A stretch of 10,126 nucleotides of DNA from Larix sibirica (taxonomy: Eukaryota > Streptophyta > Pinopsida > Pinales > Pinaceae): contig NWUY0300096877.1 of NCBI GenBank assembly GCA_004151065.3, forward strand, positions 7,807 to 17,932, read 5' to 3'. Both the position numbers and the translations under genes were made by a program. Within the stretch, counting starts at the first letter, position 1. Every line of letters begins with the position of its first letter. Positions 6,973-10,126 of the stretch are shown here, one piece after another. The notes beneath the pieces were generated by a model that was not told the origin of the DNA, did no database searches, and saw only the letters and a program-made list of their open reading frames with translations.

Positions 6973-7457
6973 TAGAATTCCAAAGGGTGGGTGGTGTGGG
7001 TATGTATGCATGTTGTGTACATCCTTGAGAGGGTAAGGGTGTGCATGTGTATCTTTGTATAACTCACCATTACCCAGTCCACAAATGGGTGGAAATTAGG
7101 GTGGGGTATGCACACATAGGTATACCTCAACCACTGAGAGAGTGGGTGGTGTTGGGGCGAGGGTGTGCATGTGTGTGTACACCTAATCAACCCCCCCGCC
7201 ATGGGGTGGCTGTGTGTGCTACCAAGGGTTGTTGCATGTGTGTGAGAGAGTATGGTAGGTGTTGGAAGGTGAGGAGTGTACATGTATATCTACAACTCAC
7301 CTTCACCCACCTTAAGAAAGTGGTTGCACACATACACACCTTCACATACTAGGACGGTAAAAAGTGAAGATATACAATTAATACATAAATGCACCCCTTC
7401 ATTTCTAATGAGTAACGAATTTAAAAATATACATTTATGTTAAAAATATATATATAT

Positions 7458-7547
7458 AATACCTTTAAGATGGTTATATATTTTGTATTAAAAAATAAAT
7501 ATACTACCTTCAAGATTGTTATATATGTTGTATTAAAAATAAATGTA
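7458..7547 (+). repeat. 45-bp tandem duplication, AT-rich
   Basis: ACCTTTAAGATGGTTATATA with TTTTGTATTAAAAAATAAAT (from 7461) is repeated as ACCTTCAAGATTGTTATATA with TGTTGTATTAAAAATAAAT (from 7506). The period is 45 bp and the copies differ at only a few positions. A weak partial third copy may follow (TACTTTCAATATAAG, 7546 onward). A run of alternating TA (7448-7457) precedes the array. Confidence 0.85.
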
Positions 7548-7884
7548 CTTTCAATATAAGAATAAGTACCTAAATTTTCACCAAACCCCATAGTTTACGT
7601 GCATTATGATAGGCCATCATGGAGAAGTCAACCTAGGTTATCCATAATGGGATTCCTAATTTCCTTAGCCTTTTAGTAGTGAATATACTTCCAAGTTCCA
7701 TACAATTAAACAACGAGACACCTCGAGGAGATATACACTATAATAGAAGATGACAGACTTCTTGGTTGGGTATTTACCTAAGTCCAACTTGATTAGGTTG
7801 CTAATATTTTAGTTTAGAAATAGCGTGACACTAAGTGTATCAACGCTCAACATCCCCATGCCTACCTCATTGACTAAGCCGCAC
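7548..7884. other. AT-rich stretch with no gene seen
   Basis: No reading frame, repeat or promoter in this stretch that I can defend. Composition is ordinary for AT-rich plant intergenic DNA. It ends just before a telo-box-like sequence. Confidence 0.5.
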
Positions 7885-7893
7885 AAACCCTAA
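7885..7893 (+). promoter_or_regulatory. Telo-box-like AAACCCTAA
   Basis: A single AAACCCTAA, the plant telo-box seen near transcription starts of many housekeeping genes. It is 38 bp upstream of the ATG of the 40-codon frame at 7931. One copy of a 9-mer in 10 kb of AT-rich DNA is weak evidence alone. Confidence 0.3.
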
Positions 7894-7930
7894 AAATAAG
7901 AAACAAAATATCACTATTTAAGCAACAAAT

Positions 7931-8053
7931 ATGTCTACTCTCACCGCCATTGCTTCTAGGTTTAGCATTGCCTTTTCATTTCCATACGCTACAATCATTT
8001 CTTGTACCCAAATCCGACTTTGCAATTCGTCCAATCTGTGTAATGGCCCATAA
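7931..8053 (+). CDS. Doubtful 40-codon ORF with transit-peptide-like composition
   Basis: ATG at 7931 opens a frame beginning MSTLTAIASRFSIAF and closing at TAA 8051-8053. It is rich in Ser, Thr, Ala and Ile, has few acidic residues and has positive charges, as plastid transit peptides do. The stretch is richer in G+C than its flanks. A GT at about 8039 could be a splice donor, making this a first exon, but its match to the donor consensus is poor and no downstream exon is seen. The opposite strand also carries a 64-codon frame over the same bases (7918-8112). Family unknown; the frame may well be chance. Confidence 0.15.
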   Translation: MSTLTAIASRFSIAFSFPYATIISCTQIRLCNSSNLCNGP

Positions 8054-8109
8054 CAAATAGAAACGTGGTACCAATCACAATATATATATAATGTGTATAC
8101 GTAATTGTG

Positions 8110-8115
8110 CACGTG
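8110..8115. promoter_or_regulatory. G-box CACGTG with ABRE-like context
   Basis: The sequence GCACGTGTCA contains the palindromic G-box core and the ACGTGTC form typical of ABA-response elements. A TATATATATA run at about 8079-8090 lies some 20 bp to the left, so the pair would suit a minus-strand promoter, but no minus-strand gene can be supported. Confidence 0.3.
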
Positions 8116-8172
8116 TCATCGCCGTCTTATTATTTATGATTTTTTAATTATCTTGCATCTGATTTTTGTGTC

Positions 8173-8178
8173 CACGTG
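8173..8178. promoter_or_regulatory. Second G-box CACGTG
   Basis: TCCACGTGTT, 63 bp from the other G-box. Two CACGTG hexamers so close in AT-rich DNA are unusual enough to note, but function is not shown. Confidence 0.3.
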
Positions 8179-8179
8179 T

Positions 8180-8748
8180 TTTAAATTGGTGTTTTACAAT
8201 TAGAGATATTTAGAAAATATGTTACTTTATGATTCCGTGACCATCTTTTTGTCAACGTGAATGCTTTAACTCATTGCCAAGACGCCAACGACAAAAATAT
8301 GAAAACATTGTTGATATAGAAAGGTTAACTATAGTCAATGTAAGATAGGATAGAGTTGATGTGAACTTAAAAAATAATAATTAAAAGGAGTTTAAATAAT
8401 GTTTTTGATAATGAAAGCATAACTAAATATTATAGAGTTAATATTAACGTGAACAGTAGTTAAAAATGGATTAAATAAATAAATGCAATTCAGGTTAGAT
8501 TTAAGAGGATATATTTAGAGTTTAAGTTTAAATAATGAGTAATAAAAAATGAGAATAAAAATCGGGATAAGATAAGTGCATAATACAAAATTGTAAACAT
8601 GGAGAAAATGATAAGGGACACTAAGCTAAAGAAGAAAAAGAAGAAGAAAGTGAAATGTGGTTATGCATTTAAACATAAATTTATTGTTTTTGGTTTTATT
8701 TAAATTTGTGGGGGATATATCAATTGGACAAGTTTGTCATACTAATAT
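8180..8748. other. AT-rich stretch with no gene seen
   Basis: No frame of useful length. The plus strand is rich in A and G between about 8360 and 8660, ending in a GAA/AAG purine tract (8631-8650). Nothing identifies a promoter, RNA gene or element edge until the T8/A7 inverted repeat at 8748. Confidence 0.5.
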
Positions 8749-8768
8749 TTTTTTTCACATGAAAAAAA
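8748..8768. repeat. Short inverted repeat TTTTTTTCA-CA-TGAAAAAAA
   Basis: Nine bases on each side of a CA dinucleotide are complementary (8749-8757 with 8760-8768). It lies at the left edge of the minus-strand retroelement-like segment, so the T8 may be that element's oligo-A tail read on the other strand. Confidence 0.6.
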
Positions 8769-9400
8769 TTTATATTTATATTAAGTATACGTAAAGGAGC
8801 AGTCAATACATCACAACCAAAGCCCAAAAGTACATCACAACAGTGATATGTATACCCAGATATAATCTAGTCATCATTGTTAGAAGGAGATATAAACATA
8901 CCCAACCAAATAGACCATAACATTCACAACAACATCTATTTAGATAGATAGTAACATCATCACCGATAGTGAATTACAACTAAAGTCCACAGAGGAAACC
9001 CAACACCTGAATATAAAGAAAATAAAACAACATGGCATATGGCAGATGAAATATCAAATAGAAAATAGTTGTTGATGACCGCGACTAAAACCATAAGTGT
9101 TCATCAAAACACCCAAAAATATATAATATACCGATAGAATATGTAAGAATAGTTGCCCGGGCATCTCTTAAGTAGTGACCCATCAGATGTAATCCATACA
9201 ACTGCCAAAGGACTCATAAGGAAAAGCTTGTCAAACTACCACACGAGAAAAGGTGAAAGCATGTGCAACAAAACAAAAAATATCTTCATCCAAGTATGTA
9301 AAATGAAGGGATCAACGAGCCCTTAATACCCTTAGATAAAAGGAGTAACACCAACAATTGACACCAAAGTAGTGTCGCCAATTGAAAAATGTCAAACTCC
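8748..9400 (-). mobile_element. Possible 3' UTR end of a second retroelement (minus strand)
   Basis: Read on the minus strand, this is a T- and GT-rich stretch without coding. It ends in GGGCTTTGGTTGTGATGTAT, then CTCCTTTACG, an AATATAAATATAAATTTTTTT run and A8. That style of ending (GTTGT-rich, 'CTCCTTTA', TTAATATAA, oligo-T/A) resembles 3' ends of plant LINEs. No RNase H or reverse transcriptase remnant precedes it on the minus strand; what lies upstream is a CACTA transposase remnant. It may instead be the 3' part of that CACTA element. The right boundary is a guess. Confidence 0.3.
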
Positions 9401-9435
9401 TCCACAAAAAAGATTGTGATAGTAATTTAAAAATT

Positions 9436-9512
9436 CATTACACCAAATTACACATAAATCATTGACATATAATGGTTGATACTATTTACACCAAGTTCCA
9501 CATAAAAATCTT
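9436..9512 (+). repeat. 48-bp period direct duplication
   Basis: TTACACCAAATTACACATAAA (9438) recurs as TTACACCAAGTTCCACATAA (9486), a period of 48 bp. Only the first half of each unit is clearly alike. Confidence 0.6.
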
Positions 9513-9677
9513 AAGCCAATTATTCAACATCATAGTTAATTATTCTGATTCACTATTATGAACTTAGCTATGCACCATTAACAATTCTACTAAGTCATCA
9601 CATTATAAAACATGCACCACCAACAACACAATACCTAACCATTTACCATGGAAAACCTATTATGTCTAATTGGAAAA

Positions 9678-10126
9678 CCCAATATACCCTTTTGTTACAA
9701 GCCCTACGATGTTATTATATACAGACACGTTTGTGCCAAAAAAGAAATTATGTCAAATAACATTACGAATATAAACAAATCAATTGATATGTTTACTAAA
9801 ACAACCTCCTAGTCATGGATAATCATAAGTGGTGTATGCACATATGCCATACAATAATAAAAGACCTCTCCATGAAGATGGGTTTTGATACATAACATAC
9901 ATATATCCCTTCCTATAATTACTTAAATCCATCAATTAATGGTTGGAGATAGACATCCAATCTCTTCACTTATCTTCTACCAGGGACTATAAGAGCCAAC
10001 ATAAGATGTTCATTCTTCACGGAAAACCATGGGATATATTTTTATTGATCACTATCACTAGACAAACATAATAGTTGGTGTTTTGGAGGGAATATGGGTT
10101 AACTCCATCCATGGCTATGCTCAATC
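9678..10126 (-). pseudogene. CACTA (En/Spm) TNP2-type transposase fragment, broken
   Basis: Minus-strand blocks match TNP2 in order. LSIAMDGVNPYSLQNTN (from 10124) matches the DGFNPF region. PWFSVKNEHLMLALIVPG follows after a frameshift near 10033, then RLDVYLQPLIDGFK, then YGICAYTTYDYP after another frameshift. GLVTKGYIG (9678-9704) matches the segment that follows the DFPAYGNLSG block; about 95 bp of unmatched sequence (9705-9800) separates the two. In-frame stops include TAA at 9970-9972 (expected Gln or similar), TAA at 9919-9921 (Glu in ELW) and TAG at 9913-9915 (Trp in ELW). The full protein binds and cuts CACTA element ends; this copy cannot be made. The N-terminal part lies beyond the right edge. 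Below 9678 no further TNP2 block is clear, and no CACTA terminus was found. Confidence 0.85.

Larger units (their letters stand above)
6627..7345. repeat. GT/CA and GGGTG minisatellite, block 2
   Basis: Same building pieces as the block left of the AT-rich insert. TAGGAGGG-, GAGAGGG- or AAGAGG-type cores recur at about 6815, 6878, 6925, 7026 and 7135, spaced roughly 45-110 bp apart. They are flanked by CA-rich runs on one side and GAGGGTGTG-CATGTGTG on the other. Three open frames of 64-119 codons here (6817-7011 and 6924-7283 on minus, 7041-7352 on plus) translate to His/Thr/Pro- or Val/Cys/Gly-rich low-complexity peptides and are by-products of the repeat. Confidence 0.85.

Noticed and set aside
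5770-7345. CRISPR-like array
   Set aside because: Repeat pieces vary in length and sequence, spacing is irregular, there are no unique spacers, and the context is a plant retrotransposon landscape.
6817-7352. Three open frames of 64-119 codons in the minisatellite, including His/Thr/Pro-rich minus-strand frames
   Set aside because: They are translations of CA/TG and GGGTG repeats that lack stops by composition. All overlap each other and show no domain.
7885-7893. Interstitial telomere sequence
   Set aside because: Only one CCCTAAA-type unit here and one near 6745; no tandem array.
7906-7922. TATTTAAG as a TATA box for the 40-codon frame
   Set aside because: It ends only about 10 bases before the ATG, too close to place a transcription start between them in the usual way.

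Overview
The window looks like intergenic, repeat-derived DNA from a plant with a large genome, most likely a gymnosperm. The evidence is a plant-type L1 LINE (endonuclease, reverse transcriptase, zf-RVT, RNase H in that order), a tRNA-derived SINE, a CACTA (En/Spm) TNP2 transposase remnant, AT-rich composition and heavy loss of CpG. The resemblance to conifer LINEs is from memory of the family, not from a search. I see no intact protein-coding gene, rRNA, tRNA gene or CRISPR array.

Layout. About 1-4075 (+) is one long decayed LINE: endonuclease end (2-337), linker and reverse transcriptase (361-2485), zf-RVT region (2533-3480) and RNase H (3676-4069). It is broken by many stops and frameshifts, and residues expected at catalytic positions are changed in all three enzyme modules. 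A 216-bp SINE in minus orientation (1919-2134), with a 10-bp target-site duplication, sits inside the reverse transcriptase. Two small tandem duplications (19 bp and 57 bp) lie in the zf-RVT part.

About 4070-5757 has no recognisable coding. It holds an imperfect direct-repeat array with a period of about 260-290 bp (4380-5090) and ends in a sequence resembling a plant LINE 3' terminus (5720-5757). About 5770-7345 is a GT/CA- and GGGTG-rich, quasi-palindromic minisatellite with G-quadruplex motifs. It is split by a 355-bp AT-rich insert that ends in A8 and is flanked by CATGGT on both sides.

About 7350-8750 is AT-rich, with a 45-bp tandem duplication, a 40-codon ORF of doubtful reality behind a telo-box, and two G-boxes. 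About 8749-9400 may be the 3' end of another retroelement on the minus strand. The right edge (9678-10126, minus) is a broken CACTA TNP2 transposase that runs out of the window.

The elements do not form a pathway. The sequence reads as a record of nested transposition, local duplication and deamination-type decay. I found no convincing new biological system; the minisatellite block and the decay signatures are the parts most worth a second look.
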